Shown in pieces: positions 25,777 through 35,700 of a stretch of DNA of 64,000 nt. The stretch's first letter is position 1. Each line of letters opens with the position of its first letter. Below the pieces are notes generated by a model. The model made no database searches. It saw only the letters and a program-made list of their open reading frames with translations, and was not told the origin of the DNA. Made by a program: the position numbers and the translations under genes. Origin of the DNA: Flavobacterium sp. 9R (GTDB lineage: Bacteria; Bacteroidota; Bacteroidia; Flavobacteriales; Flavobacteriaceae); NCBI RefSeq assembly GCF_902506345.1, contig NZ_LR733413.1, positions 1,183,566 to 1,247,565 of the forward strand, read 5' to 3'.

Positions 25777-27471
25777 TTAACTTAATCTGATATCAGAAAC
25801 TGAGGCTCCTGTAGGAATCATTGGAAATACATTGTTTTCTTTTTCTACCATTACTTCTAAGAAATAGGCTTCTTTTGAAGCTAACATTTCAGCAACAGCA
25901 GCATCTAAATCCTCTCTTTTGGTTACTTTTTTCGCTTTAATATAATAGCCTTCGGCAATCGCAATAAAGTTGGGATTAATCATTTCGGTAGACGCATAGC
26001 GTTTGTCAAAAAACAACTGTTGCCATTGTCTTACCATTCCTAAAAATTCGTTATTCAATACCACAATTTTTACTGGAACTCTAGTTTGAAAAATAGTTCC
26101 TAATTCCTGAATTGTCATTTGAAATCCACCATCACCTATGATTGCTACTACTTCACGATCTGGTTGTCCCATTTTGGCACCGATAGCTGCTGGCAAAGCA
26201 AATCCCATAGTTCCCAATCCTCCAGAAGTAATGTTACTTTTTGATTGATTGAATTTAGAATAGCGGCAGGTAAACATTTGGTGTTGCCCCACATCTGAAA
26301 CCATAATAGCATCACCATTGGAATGTTTGTTTATCATTTCGATGGTTTCACCCATTGAGATTCCTTCGCCCTTTGGATTTAATTCGTCATTGATAACACT
26401 TTCCAGTTCAATCTTATATTTTTCTTTGAATTCGTTATGCCAAGCTTCGTGTGATTTAGCTTCTACCAAAGGTAAAAGAGCTGCCAATGATTCTTTTACA
26501 TCACCCAAAACAGCCACATCCGTTTTTACATTTTTATCTACTTCTGCAGGGTCTATTTCAAAGTGGATTACTTTGGCTTGTTTCGCGTACGTGGCTAAAT
26601 TACCTGTTACACGATCATCGAAACGCATACCAATGGCAATCAATACATCGCATTCATTGGTCAATATATTTGGTCCATAATTACCGTGCATTCCAAGCAT
26701 ACCAACGTTTAGTGGATGATCTGATGGTAAAGCAGAAAGACCTAAAATCGTCCAAGCTGCTGGTATTCCTGTTTTTTCAATTACGGCTTTTAATAATTCC
26801 TCGGCTTGCCCCAAAATCACACCCTGACCAAAAACGATATAAGGTTTTTTAGCACCATTAATTAATGCAGCTGCTTCCGCAACTTTTTGGTGATCTAAAA
26901 CAGGCTTTGGAAAGTAACTGCGAACTCCTTTGCATTTAGTATAACTAAAATCAAGTTCATCAAACTGAGCGTTTTTGGTAATATCTACCAAAACTGGTCC
27001 TGGACGTCCTGAACGAGCAATGTAAAAAGCTTTAGCGATGATTTCTGGAATTTCCGAAGCTTCTGTAACTTGATAATTCCATTTGGTTACAGGAGTTGAG
27101 ATTCCAATAATATCTGTTTCTTGGAAAGCATCAGAACCCAATAAATGTTTCCCAACCTGACCTGTAATACAAACCATTGGAGTAGAGTCGATTTGAGCAT
27201 CGGCAATTCCAGTGACTAAATTAGTTGCTCCAGGTCCTGAAGTAGCGATGGCTACTCCAACTTTTCCTGTAGCTCTAGCATATCCTTGTGCAGCATGCGT
27301 TGCTCCTTGTTCGTGTCGTACTAGAACATGATGCAACTGATCTTGAAATTTATATAATTCATCGTATACAGGCATTATGGCTCCACCTGGATATCCATAA
27401 ACGATGTCTACACCTTCTTCTAATAGGCATCTGATGATTGCTTCAGCACCTGAAATTTTATTTGTTACCAT
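25777..27471 (-). CDS. ilvB: Acetolactate synthase large (catalytic) subunit
   Basis: A 564-residue thiamine-diphosphate enzyme. The catalytic Glu lies in VRHEQGATHAAQGYARATGKVG near residue 55. The ThDP/Mg motif is GDGGFQMTIQELGTIFQTRVPVKIVVLNN near residues 440-470. It condenses pyruvate with pyruvate or 2-oxobutyrate, the first common step of valine and isoleucine synthesis. It lies 51 bases downstream of ilvD and is tightly followed by ilvN. Confidence 0.97.
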   Translation of the reverse strand: MVTNKISGAEAIIRCLLEEGVDIVYGYPGGAIMPVYDELYKFQDQLHHVLVRHEQGATHAAQGYARATGKVGVAIATSGPGATNLVTGIADAQIDSTPMVCITGQVGKHLLGSDAFQETDIIGISTPVTKWNYQVTEASEIPEIIAKAFYIARSGRPGPVLVDITKNAQFDELDFSYTKCKGVRSYFPKPVLDHQKVAEAAALINGAKKPYIVFGQGVILGQAEELLKAVIEKTGIPAAWTILGLSALPSDHPLNVGMLGMHGNYGPNILTNECDVLIAIGMRFDDRVTGNLATYAKQAKVIHFEIDPAEVDKNVKTDVAVLGDVKESLAALLPLVEAKSHEAWHNEFKEKYKIELESVINDELNPKGEGISMGETIEMINKHSNGDAIMVSDVGQHQMFTCRYSKFNQSKSNITSGGLGTMGFALPAAIGAKMGQPDREVVAIIGDGGFQMTIQELGTIFQTRVPVKIVVLNNEFLGMVRQWQQLFFDKRYASTEMINPNFIAIAEGYYIKAKKVTKREDLDAAVAEMLASKEAYFLEVMVEKENNVFPMIPTGASVSDIRLS

Positions 27472-27522
27472 TGGTATTATTATTTGGAAATGAAATTGCT
27501 TTCATTTTTTAAATATTTCTAG

Positions 27523-29196
27523 TTATTTATCGGTTACGCATCCTGTTGAAGCACTAGAGACCGATCTAGCGTATTTAAGTAACACCCCTTTTGTAACTTT
27601 TAGTGGTGGTTGTACCCAATTGGCTTTTCGTTTTGCAAACTCTTCATCAGAAATTTTAAGGTTGATCGTATTCTTGACGGCGTCAATACTAATTACGTCT
27701 CCTTCTTCGATTAGAGCAATTCCACCACCATCATAAGCCTCTGGAGTGATATGACCTACAACGAAACCATGAGAACCTCCTGAGAATCTTCCATCAGTAA
27801 TTAAAGCTACCGAATTTCCTAAGCCTGCTCCCATAATGGCAGAAGTTGGTTTCAACATTTCAGGCATACCTGGACCACCTTTAGGACCACAATATCTAAT
27901 GACTACTACATTACCTGGTTTTACTTTTCCAGCTTCTATTCCGGGAATCACTTCAAATTCACTTTCAAAAACTACGGCTGTTCCTTCAAAATATTCACCT
28001 TCTTTACCACTTATTTTGGCTACACATCCTTCTTCTGCAAGATTTCCATATAAAATTTGAATATTTCCTGTAGGTTTTAATGCTTTTTGTATTTCGTGTA
28101 TTACATCTTGACCATCATTTAAGTCTGGAATATTGGCCAAATTTTCAGCTACTGTTTTACCAGTTACTGTCATACAATCCCCGTGAATCAAACCGTTTTT
28201 CAATAAATACTTTAAAACTGCTGGAACTCCTCCTGCATAATGAAGATTCTCCATCATGTATTTACCACTTGGTTTTAAATCGCCTAGCATAGGTGTTTTA
28301 TCACTAATATTTTGAAAATCTTTTAAGGTGATTTCAATATCAACAGAATGTGCCATAGCAATTAAATGCATTACCGCATTTGTAGATCCTCCAAGAACAG
28401 CTACAATCGTAATCGCATTTTCAAACGCTTTTCTAGTCATAATATCCCTTGGCTTGATATCTTTTTCAAGCAACAATCGGATGTATTTACCAGCATCTAA
28501 ACATTCATTTCTTTTTTGTTCACTCAAAGCTGGATTCGATGAACTGTATGGTAAACTCATTCCTAAGGCTTCAATAGCCGAAGCCATAGTATTGGCAGTA
28601 TACATTCCACCGCAAGCACCTGGTCCAGGACAAGAATTTTGAATTACTCCTTTAAAATCTTCTTCAGAAATTGTTTTTTGTAATTTTTTACCCAAAGCTT
28701 CAAAGGCAGAAACAATATTAAGCTTCTCACCTTTCCATTCACCTGAATGAATTGATCCTCCATAAACCATAATGGCTGGTCTATTTACTCTTCCCATAGC
28801 AATTAAAGCTCCTGGCATGTTTTTATCACATCCTGGTATGGCAATCATAGAATCATACCATTGCGCTCCCATAACAGTTTCAATAGAGTCTGCAATTACA
28901 TCTCTTGAAACCAATGAATAACGCATTCCTTCAGTACCGTTAGAGATTCCGTCACTAACCCCAATCGTATTAAAAATTAGGCCAACTAAATCGGCATTCC
29001 AAACCCCTTTTTTAACGTGTTTTGCTAAATCATTTAAGTGCATGTTACAAGTATTTCCCTCGTATCCCATGCTTACAATTCCTACTTGTGCTTTTTTTAA
29101 ATCTTCTTCAGTTAATCCAATTCCGTACAACATTGCTTGTGCTGCTGGTTGTGTTTCGTCTTGTGTAATTGTTTTACTGTATTTATTTAATTCCAT
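27523..29196 (-). CDS. ilvD: Dihydroxy-acid dehydratase
   Basis: A 557-residue iron-sulfur dehydratase with three conserved Cys regions: [22 protein letters not shown] and [18 protein letters not shown]. The C-terminal [19 protein letters not shown] is also typical. It converts dihydroxy acids to the 2-oxo acids of valine and isoleucine. It is the first structural gene of the operon, and its ATG lies about 30 bases after a leader terminator, so its expression is probably attenuated. Confidence 0.96.
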   Translation of the reverse strand: MELNKYSKTITQDETQPAAQAMLYGIGLTEEDLKKAQVGIVSMGYEGNTCNMHLNDLAKHVKKGVWNADLVGLIFNTIGVSDGISNGTEGMRYSLVSRDVIADSIETVMGAQWYDSMIAIPGCDKNMPGALIAMGRVNRPAIMVYGGSIHSGEWKGEKLNIVSAFEALGKKLQKTISEEDFKGVIQNSCPGPGACGGMYTANTMASAIEALGMSLPYSSSNPALSEQKRNECLDAGKYIRLLLEKDIKPRDIMTRKAFENAITIVAVLGGSTNAVMHLIAMAHSVDIEITLKDFQNISDKTPMLGDLKPSGKYMMENLHYAGGVPAVLKYLLKNGLIHGDCMTVTGKTVAENLANIPDLNDGQDVIHEIQKALKPTGNIQILYGNLAEEGCVAKISGKEGEYFEGTAVVFESEFEVIPGIEAGKVKPGNVVVIRYCGPKGGPGMPEMLKPTSAIMGAGLGNSVALITDGRFSGGSHGFVVGHITPEAYDGGGIALIEEGDVISIDAVKNTINLKISDEEFAKRKANWVQPPLKVTKGVLLKYARSVSSASTGCVTDK

Positions 29197-29223
29197 TTTA
29201 TGTATATCTATTTTTTAAAATTT

Positions 29224-29261
29224 GTGTAAAAAAAAACCTTCCAAGAATCTGGAAGGTTTTT
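29224..29261 (-). terminator. Attenuator hairpin upstream of ilvD
   Basis: On the minus strand AAAACCTTCC (29260-29251) pairs with GGAAGGTTTT (29242-29233) around an eight-base loop and is followed by a run of T. It lies between the leader peptide stop (29285) and the ilvD start (29196). That is where a rho-independent attenuator would sit rather than a terminator of an upstream gene, since leuB already ended at 29447. Confidence 0.85.
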
Positions 29262-29284
29262 CTATATATGTTTATAACATATTA

Positions 29285-29362
29285 TCATACCATTCCTCTT
29301 GCCTGCGTAATAATTACGATGACATTAATAATAGAGGTAATAGTATTGTTATGTTTTTGCAT
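29285..29362 (-). CDS. Ile/Val-rich leader peptide of the ilvDBNC operon
   Basis: An ATG at 29362 opens a 25-codon frame ending in TGA at 29285. The peptide contains TSIINVIVIITQAR. In all it has six Ile and three Val and no Leu, and residues 11-18 are seven Ile/Val out of eight. It is followed by the attenuator hairpin. A segment of the leader, ATTACCTCT, can pair with AGAGGAAT just before the peptide stop (one bulge), as expected for a pause hairpin. The layout is that of ribosome-mediated attenuation by charged tRNA-Ile/Val, read directly from sequence; the mechanism is inference. Confidence 0.82.
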   Translation of the reverse strand: MQKHNNTITSIINVIVIITQARGMV

Positions 29363-29381
29363 TGTTTTTTTTATTAAAGTC

Positions 29382-29413
29382 CAAATCTACTAAAAGTTTG
29401 GTCAAAAAAACAA
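29382..29413 (-). promoter_or_regulatory. Promoter of the ilv leader and operon
   Basis: On the minus strand TTG (29413-29411) and TAGATTTG (29389-29382) are separated by 21 bases, which fits TTG-N17-23-TAnnTTTG. Transcription would start near 29375, about 13 bases before the leader peptide ATG. Confidence 0.6.
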
Positions 29414-29446
29414 TGAATCCTCTATTTTTAATGTTTTGTCAAAAAA

Positions 29447-30562
29447 CTACACTATAGTTGATCGACCAATTTGCACAAAATCTTTTTTGAAGTACAAATC
29501 TTCTGCATCCATAATGTGATTAGCGATAAAATCACCAACTTCATTTGTTCCAAATCGTGAATCTACCTTTAAATCTACCGTGACGACTTGATTGCTTATG
29601 GCAGCTTCTACCGCAGCGATTACTTTTTTAGCTTCTTCAAACAATCCAAAATGTTCCAATAACATTGCTACAGACAAAATCGAAGCGATTGGATTAGCAA
29701 TATTTTTATCTTTAGCCTCGGTATAACAACCGTGAATAGGTTCAAACAATGAATGATAATCTCCAATTGAAGCAGATGCCATTAACCCGATTGAACCCGA
29801 GATAACGCTTGCTTCATCTGAAAGAATATCACCAAACAAGTTATCAGTTAATAAAACATCAAACTGTCTTGGATTTAAAATGATTTGCATTGCTGCATTG
29901 TCTACATACAAGAAATTCAATTCAACTTCAGGATACTCCGAAGCAATTTCTGTAACTACTCTTCTCCAAAGACGTGAAGTTTCTAATACATTGGCTTTGT
30001 CTACTAATGTTACTTTCTTGCGTCTAGCTTGAGCAGCTTTGAAAGCCAAATGTGTGATTTTTGCAATTTCAGATTCATTATATTCACACAAATCCGAAGC
30101 ATACGTTTCGGTTTCGTTGGTTGTTTTTTTACCAAAATATAAACCACCATTCAATTCTCTGTACACTACAAAATCAGTTCCATCTAAAACTTCTTTCTTT
30201 ATAGGAGAAGAACTCATTAAATGAGGATAAGCTTTTATTGGACGAATATTGGCATACAAGCCTAATTCTTTTCTTAATTTCAATAATCCTTGTTCTGGAC
30301 GAACTTTTGCAGTAGGGTTATTATCATAAATAGGATCTCCGATTGCACCAAACAGAATACAATCTGTGTTTCTACACAAATTCAAAGTTTGATCTGGAAG
30401 TGGTTTTCCTGTTTTTTCGATGGCTATTGCACCAATATAAGCGTCTTCAAAAACAAATTCGTGATTGTAAACCACACCAATAGCGTTCAAAGCTTTTTTA
30501 GCTTGCATTGTTACCTCTGGACCTATTCCGTCTCCTGAAAGTACTGCTATTTTTAAATTCAT
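29447..30562 (-). CDS. leuB: 3-isopropylmalate dehydrogenase
   Basis: A 371-residue beta-decarboxylating dehydrogenase. It begins LKIAVLSGDGIGPEV and contains LTDNLFGDILSDEASVISGSIGLMASASIG near residues 235-265, the family signature with its metal-binding Asp residues. It oxidises and decarboxylates 3-isopropylmalate in leucine synthesis. It lies 25 bases downstream of leuA; leuC and leuD, which usually accompany these genes, are not in the window. Confidence 0.95.
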   Translation of the reverse strand: MNLKIAVLSGDGIGPEVTMQAKKALNAIGVVYNHEFVFEDAYIGAIAIEKTGKPLPDQTLNLCRNTDCILFGAIGDPIYDNNPTAKVRPEQGLLKLRKELGLYANIRPIKAYPHLMSSSPIKKEVLDGTDFVVYRELNGGLYFGKKTTNETETYASDLCEYNESEIAKITHLAFKAAQARRKKVTLVDKANVLETSRLWRRVVTEIASEYPEVELNFLYVDNAAMQIILNPRQFDVLLTDNLFGDILSDEASVISGSIGLMASASIGDYHSLFEPIHGCYTEAKDKNIANPIASILSVAMLLEHFGLFEEAKKVIAAVEAAISNQVVTVDLKVDSRFGTNEVGDFIANHIMDAEDLYFKKDFVQIGRSTIV

Positions 30563-30587
30563 AATCTTTTGGTCTTAATAGTCTTGG

Positions 30588-31769
<1,182 letters not shown>

Positions 31770-31797
31770 TTATTTAATGTAATTTCACATCTCTAAA

Positions 31798-31829
31798 CAA
31801 AAATAGATTTCGTTACACAAGCACAAAAA
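31798..31829 (-). promoter_or_regulatory. Promoter of leuAB
   Basis: On the minus strand TTTTTG (31829-31824) and TATTTTTG (31805-31798) are separated by 18 bases, matching the Bacteroidota consensus. The 5' leader would be about 30 bases and contains no leader peptide. A second TATATTTG at 31847-31840 lacks a TTG partner. Confidence 0.5.
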
Positions 31830-31916
31830 CCAATATATTCAAATATACTCTTTATAAAAGCAGTTAATTGTTTTTAATTAATTGATTTTCAATAGTTTAA
31901 TATACATTATTTTACA

Positions 31917-33461
31917 ATGGCTAACCATCAAAAAGATTTTTTATTTGTATTGATTAAGTCTCTTTCTAAGTCTGAAAAACGTCAATTTAAAATTTTTGCC
32001 AGTCGATTGGAGACTAGTTCAAATACTAAATTCATCGAGCTTTTCAATATTTTGGACAAATCAGAAGTCTATGATGAAAAAATGATTTTAAAGAATGGAT
32101 TAATCAAAAAAGTGCAATTATCCAATTTGAAATCGTATTTGTACAAGCAAATTCTCGTTAGCATTCGCTTAAATATTCCAAGTCAAAATATTCGCTATCA
32201 ATTGCGTGAACAAATTGATTTCGCGGTTATTTTATACAATAAAGGATTGTATAAACAAAGCTTAAAAATTTTAGATAAAACCAAAGCCTTAGCCATTGAG
32301 AATGATGAAAAATATATGGCTTTTGAAATTGTAGAATTTGAAAAACTAATCGAGTCACAATACATCACTAGAAGTATTCAAGGACGTGCAGATGAACTAG
32401 TGGTGCAGGCTAAAGAGTTGAATTATCGTAATACCATTTCGAGTAAGCTATCCAATCTTTCGTTGCAGCTATATGGTATTATGCTAAAAACGGGCTATGT
32501 AAAAAGTGATGCCGAATACAAATACATTGATGATTATTTCAAAAAACATATCTCCAAATTAGACGAAAGTAAATTTGGTTTCAGAGAAAAATATTGGTTT
32601 TATAATGCCAATTTATGGCGTAGTTTCTTGGTTCAGGACTTTTTGGCCAGTTATAAATATGCCTTTAAATGGGTGACCTTGTTTTATGACAATCCCAATA
32701 TGATTTATTTGAATCCTGTGTTTTTCTTAAAAGGAAATAATTATCTTTTGGAGTCATTATACATGCTGAAGTATAAATCAAAGTTTAAGAAGTACTTGGT
32801 TTTATTGGAAGAAACCATCAAAGATGCTCGTTTTCCTATAAATGATAACATAGCTAGCTTGTCGTTTTTGTATTTGTATAATAACAAGCTCAATTATCAT
32901 ATTCTCGAAGGGTCATTTGTAGAAAGCGAATATTTGATTCCAGAGATTTTGAACAAACTAAAAATTCATAGCGACCATCTGGATGAGCACCATGAGATGT
33001 TGTTTTATTACAAGATAGCTTCAATCTATTTCGGAAACGAAAAATATGCGGAATGTATTAATTATCTTGAAAAAATAATCAACAACAAAAACTTATCGAT
33101 GCGTGAGGATTTGATGTGTTTTTCTAGACTTTTATGCTTAATTGCTCATTATGAACTAGGCAAAGATTTTTACATCGAAAACCAAATCAAAAACACCTAT
33201 AAATTTTTGATTAAAATGAATGATATGCATGAAGTGCAAAAAGAAATTATTCGTTTTATGAAAAACTTAAACTCAATTTATCCAAGTGATATCAAAAAGG
33301 AGTTTATAAAAATGAAGGAGCGATTCATAGAACTCGACAAGAACACTTATGAAAAAAGGGCTTTCTTATACTTGGATATCATTTCTTGGCTTGAAAGCAA
33401 AATTGAAAACAGAAAAATTAGTGATATCATTAAAGAAAAAGCCAAAATAAATAATCGATAA
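31917..33461 (+). CDS. Conserved Bacteroidota protein, helical-repeat type, unknown function
   Basis: A 514-residue protein, rich in Lys, Glu, Tyr and Leu, that reads as a long series of alpha-helices (for example YNKGLYKQSLKILDKTKALAIENDEKYMAFEIVEFEKLIESQY and YFGNEKYAECINYLEKII), resembling TPR-like repeats. There is no signal peptide or membrane segment. I do not recognise a named domain. It is divergently transcribed from leuA across a 153-base gap and ends at a bidirectional terminator. A regulatory link to leucine synthesis is possible from position only. Confidence 0.75.
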   Translation: MANHQKDFLFVLIKSLSKSEKRQFKIFASRLETSSNTKFIELFNILDKSEVYDEKMILKNGLIKKVQLSNLKSYLYKQILVSIRLNIPSQNIRYQLREQIDFAVILYNKGLYKQSLKILDKTKALAIENDEKYMAFEIVEFEKLIESQYITRSIQGRADELVVQAKELNYRNTISSKLSNLSLQLYGIMLKTGYVKSDAEYKYIDDYFKKHISKLDESKFGFREKYWFYNANLWRSFLVQDFLASYKYAFKWVTLFYDNPNMIYLNPVFFLKGNNYLLESLYMLKYKSKFKKYLVLLEETIKDARFPINDNIASLSFLYLYNNKLNYHILEGSFVESEYLIPEILNKLKIHSDHLDEHHEMLFYYKIASIYFGNEKYAECINYLEKIINNKNLSMREDLMCFSRLLCLIAHYELGKDFYIENQIKNTYKFLIKMNDMHEVQKEIIRFMKNLNSIYPSDIKKEFIKMKERFIELDKNTYEKRAFLYLDIISWLESKIENRKISDIIKEKAKINNR

Positions 33462-33466
33462 AAAAG

Positions 33467-33497
33467 AAAAAGGAGGTAAAATTAGTACCTCCTTTTT
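33467..33497. terminator. Bidirectional intrinsic terminator
   Basis: AAAAAGGAGGTA (33467-33478) and TACCTCCTTTTT (33486-33497) form a perfect 12-bp stem with a seven-base loop between two convergent genes, with A and T tracts outside. Confidence 0.92.
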
Positions 33498-33499
33498 GT

Positions 33500-33721
33500 T
33501 TATAGTTCTTTTCTACCTCTCAGAATATCTTCAAACGTGCAGCATTTCACAATTTCTTGCTCCCCTTCTATCATCATTGGCAAATAAATCCATTCTACCT
33601 CCGAAAGGTCTTCTTTTAGATAAAAAGTGATGTCCTCCAAATTGAAAAACCACTCCGTATCATATTGCACTTTATGAATTGTAGCATCTTGAATTAATAG
33701 TTTTTCCTTTATGGGTTTCAT
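33500..33721 (-). CDS. Small conserved hypothetical protein
   Basis: A 73-residue acidic protein (MKPIKEKLLIQDATIHKVQYDTEWFFNLEDITFYLKED...). The segment with W-F-N-L-E-D-I resembles the beginning of Bro-N/antirepressor-like domains, but this is weak and I do not assign it. The ATG at 33721 was chosen over a TTG at 33745. The convergent terminator lies immediately downstream. Confidence 0.6.
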   Translation of the reverse strand: MKPIKEKLLIQDATIHKVQYDTEWFFNLEDITFYLKEDLSEVEWIYLPMMIEGEQEIVKCCTFEDILRGRKEL

Positions 33722-33777
33722 GCACACTATATTTTGTAGAGCCAAAATTAAATCAAACTACCTGAGTGCACAAATTT

Positions 33778-34068
33778 TTATGCTAATCGATTGGTAAAAT
33801 ATAACAAGGGTTCTTCTTGAAGCAATGATTTTGAATTTTGAAAAAACGACTGAATGTAACTTTGTTGATTATGCTGTTCAAAACCAATTTGATTTTCCCA
33901 TACTTCATAAAAAATAAAAAGTGACTTGTCATTCTTGTCTTGGTGCAATTCATATTGCATACAAGCAATTTCTGATTTGGATTTATCAACCATATCCAAA
34001 AGAATATGACGAAGCTCATCAATATTCTCAGGCTTACTTTTTAAAATTGCTGTTAGATTTATTTTCAT
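33778..34068 (-). CDS. Putative quinol monooxygenase (ABM domain)
   Basis: A 96-residue ferredoxin-like ABM-fold protein. INLTAILKSKPENIDELRHILLDMVDKSKSEIACMQYELHQD...FIFYEVWENQIGFEQHNQQ is the typical YgiN/antibiotic-biosynthesis-monooxygenase pattern, including the conserved E-x-W and H. It follows the MdaB-like quinone reductase gene by two bases. YgiN and MdaB are neighbours in E. coli too and are linked to quinone/quinol redox chemistry. Confidence 0.86.
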   Translation of the reverse strand: MKINLTAILKSKPENIDELRHILLDMVDKSKSEIACMQYELHQDKNDKSLFIFYEVWENQIGFEQHNQQSYIQSFFQNSKSLLQEEPLLYFTNRLA

Positions 34069-34070
34069 AA

Positions 34071-34664
34071 TTAATTTAAAAATAGTTGTTCCAAATGGTT
34101 TTGATATTTTTCTAAGTCCTTTTCAACATTGGCATTTTTCTCAATATCGTGAAAATGTATGCTTTGTAATGGTTGTAATCCTACGAATGCATTCATTCTA
34201 TGAAAACCAAATAACGGTCCTTCATCTACAGAATGTTGATTAAAAAACTCCCCTGGTAAAGTAAAAGCTTCTTTGGGTGCGTTCCATGAAGTGGTAACCA
34301 TATATTGTTTTCCAATTAGCATACCACCTGTTCCATAGTTTATCGTTGGATTTTCGGCAGAGCGACCATCGCTTTTGTAAATTCCATTAGCGTGACCTTC
34401 TGTAAAAACAACGTCTATATATTTTTTAAAACCATGAGGCAATTGAAACCACCATATTGGAGTATGGTAAATAATAACATCAGCCCAAACAAATTTTTCT
34501 ACTTCTTCTTTAGGATTATATTCATCATTAATATTGGTCGTTTTTACTTGAAAATTTGGATTGCTTTCGAAGAACTCCAAAGAGGCATTTGCAATAGTTT
34601 CATTGAATCGTCCACCTGAATGACCAAATTTTTGTCCACCATTGATTATAAATATTTTTTTCAT
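34071..34664 (-). CDS. NAD(P)H quinone oxidoreductase, flavodoxin fold (MdaB-like)
   Basis: A 197-residue flavoprotein. It begins KKIFIINGGQKFGHSGGRFNETI, followed by WADVIIYHTPIWWFQLPHGFKKYIDVVFTEGHANGIY and YMVTTSWNAPKEAF, close to the MdaB (modulator of drug activity B) pattern. It would reduce quinones by two electrons with NAD(P)H and FAD. The ATG at 34664 was preferred to a longer frame (34706). It is divergent from a LysR gene, its likely regulator. A TAACTTTG box sits at 34698-34691. Confidence 0.88.
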   Translation of the reverse strand: MKKIFIINGGQKFGHSGGRFNETIANASLEFFESNPNFQVKTTNINDEYNPKEEVEKFVWADVIIYHTPIWWFQLPHGFKKYIDVVFTEGHANGIYKSDGRSAENPTINYGTGGMLIGKQYMVTTSWNAPKEAFTLPGEFFNQHSVDEGPLFGFHRMNAFVGLQPLQSIHFHDIEKNANVEKDLEKYQNHLEQLFLN

Positions 34665-34684
34665 GATATAAGTTGTATTTTTTG

Positions 34685-34758
34685 ACTTTGCAAAGTTAGA
34701 ACGCATTTAACTATTATAAAAACAATATAAATTATACCTTTGTATTATAATTATAATA
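34685..34758. promoter_or_regulatory. Divergent lysR/mdaB control region with palindromes
   Basis: The 97-base gap between the two start codons contains a perfect 16-bp palindrome TATTATAATTATAATA (34743-34758), immediately before the lysR ATG, and a 12-bp palindrome ACTTTGCAAAGT (34685-34696) overlapping the mdaB -7 box (TAACTTTG). TACCTTTG at 34735-34742 is a candidate -7 for lysR. These are plausible operator sites for the LysR protein. Confidence 0.5.
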
Positions 34759-34761
34759 GTT

Positions 34762-35658
34762 ATGGTGAATTTTGAATGGTATCGAACCTTTAAAGCGATT
34801 TATAAAACAGGAAATTTGACGAATGCAGCAGAGGTGCTATTTATATCTCAGCCTGGAGTAAGTTTACATTTAAGTGCTTTAGAAAATTATGTAGGATACA
34901 AATTATTTGACCGAAGTGGCAGAAAAATGATTCCTACCGAAAGAGGAAAAGTACTTTACAATTTTATAGTTGAAGCATTGAGTAAACTCGAAGAAGCAGA
35001 AAAAACGTTTCAGCGAAGCACCGAAAAAAACACACCAACCATAAGCGTAGGAATGTGTTTTGAGACCTTTCAGATTACTTTAGAACAATTTGTTTCAAGC
35101 TTACCTTTCAATATTATCATTCAATTTGGATTATATCCTGAGATGATAGAAAGTTTAGAAAAAGGAATCTTAGACCTTATCATAACGCCACAAATGGTAG
35201 TTAAAAACGGAATCGATTATCAAGAGTTTTCTAAAGAAACCATTGTTCTTATTGGAGGAAATGAGACTGACGGTAATGAATTTAATGCAATACTTAAAAA
35301 TGAGAATTTGTTAGAAATCGAAACTTGGTTAAAACAGCAAAAATGGTATGGCACTACTGGCGATATGGAGCATCTTCGTAAATTTTGGCAATTAAATTTC
35401 AATAAGCATCCTGATTTTAGACCTAATTACATTGTACCAAATATCAATTCTATTGTACGTTGTTTAAGTTCAGGAGCTGGTTTAGCTGTAGTCCCTGATT
35501 TTCTTTGCAAAAACGAGATAGAAAACGGGGCAATTCAATTAATTTGGAAAGGGAATAATCCATTGATAAATAAACTCTATTTTGCTTCAAGAAAGAAAAA
35601 CGAACATTCGGCTGAAATAAACTTAATAAAAGAAAAGTTTCTGTCTTTATTAAAATAA
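34762..35658 (+). CDS. LysR-family transcriptional regulator
   Basis: A 298-residue regulator with an N-terminal winged helix-turn-helix (residues 3-60: FKAIYKTGNLTNAAEVLFISQPGVSLHLSALENYVGYKLFDRSGRKMIPTERG) and a two-subdomain periplasmic-binding-like effector domain. Divergent orientation from the quinone reductase/monooxygenase pair suggests it controls them in response to a small molecule, perhaps a quinone. It ends at a hairpin GGTTGCT/AGCAACC (35662-35691). Confidence 0.92.
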   Translation: MVNFEWYRTFKAIYKTGNLTNAAEVLFISQPGVSLHLSALENYVGYKLFDRSGRKMIPTERGKVLYNFIVEALSKLEEAEKTFQRSTEKNTPTISVGMCFETFQITLEQFVSSLPFNIIIQFGLYPEMIESLEKGILDLIITPQMVVKNGIDYQEFSKETIVLIGGNETDGNEFNAILKNENLLEIETWLKQQKWYGTTGDMEHLRKFWQLNFNKHPDFRPNYIVPNINSIVRCLSSGAGLAVVPDFLCKNEIENGAIQLIWKGNNPLINKLYFASRKKNEHSAEINLIKEKFLSLLK

Positions 35659-35661
35659 AAT

Positions 35662-35697
35662 GGTTGCTCATATTCAAAAATACAAGCAACCCTTTTG
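35662..35697. terminator. Hairpin between lysR and the E1 gene
   Basis: GGTTGCT (35662-35668) and AGCAACC (35685-35691) form a seven-bp stem with a 16-base loop, followed by CTTTT on the plus strand. It lies between convergent genes and is a likely terminator, weaker than others in the window. Confidence 0.5.
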
Positions 35698-35700
35698 CTA

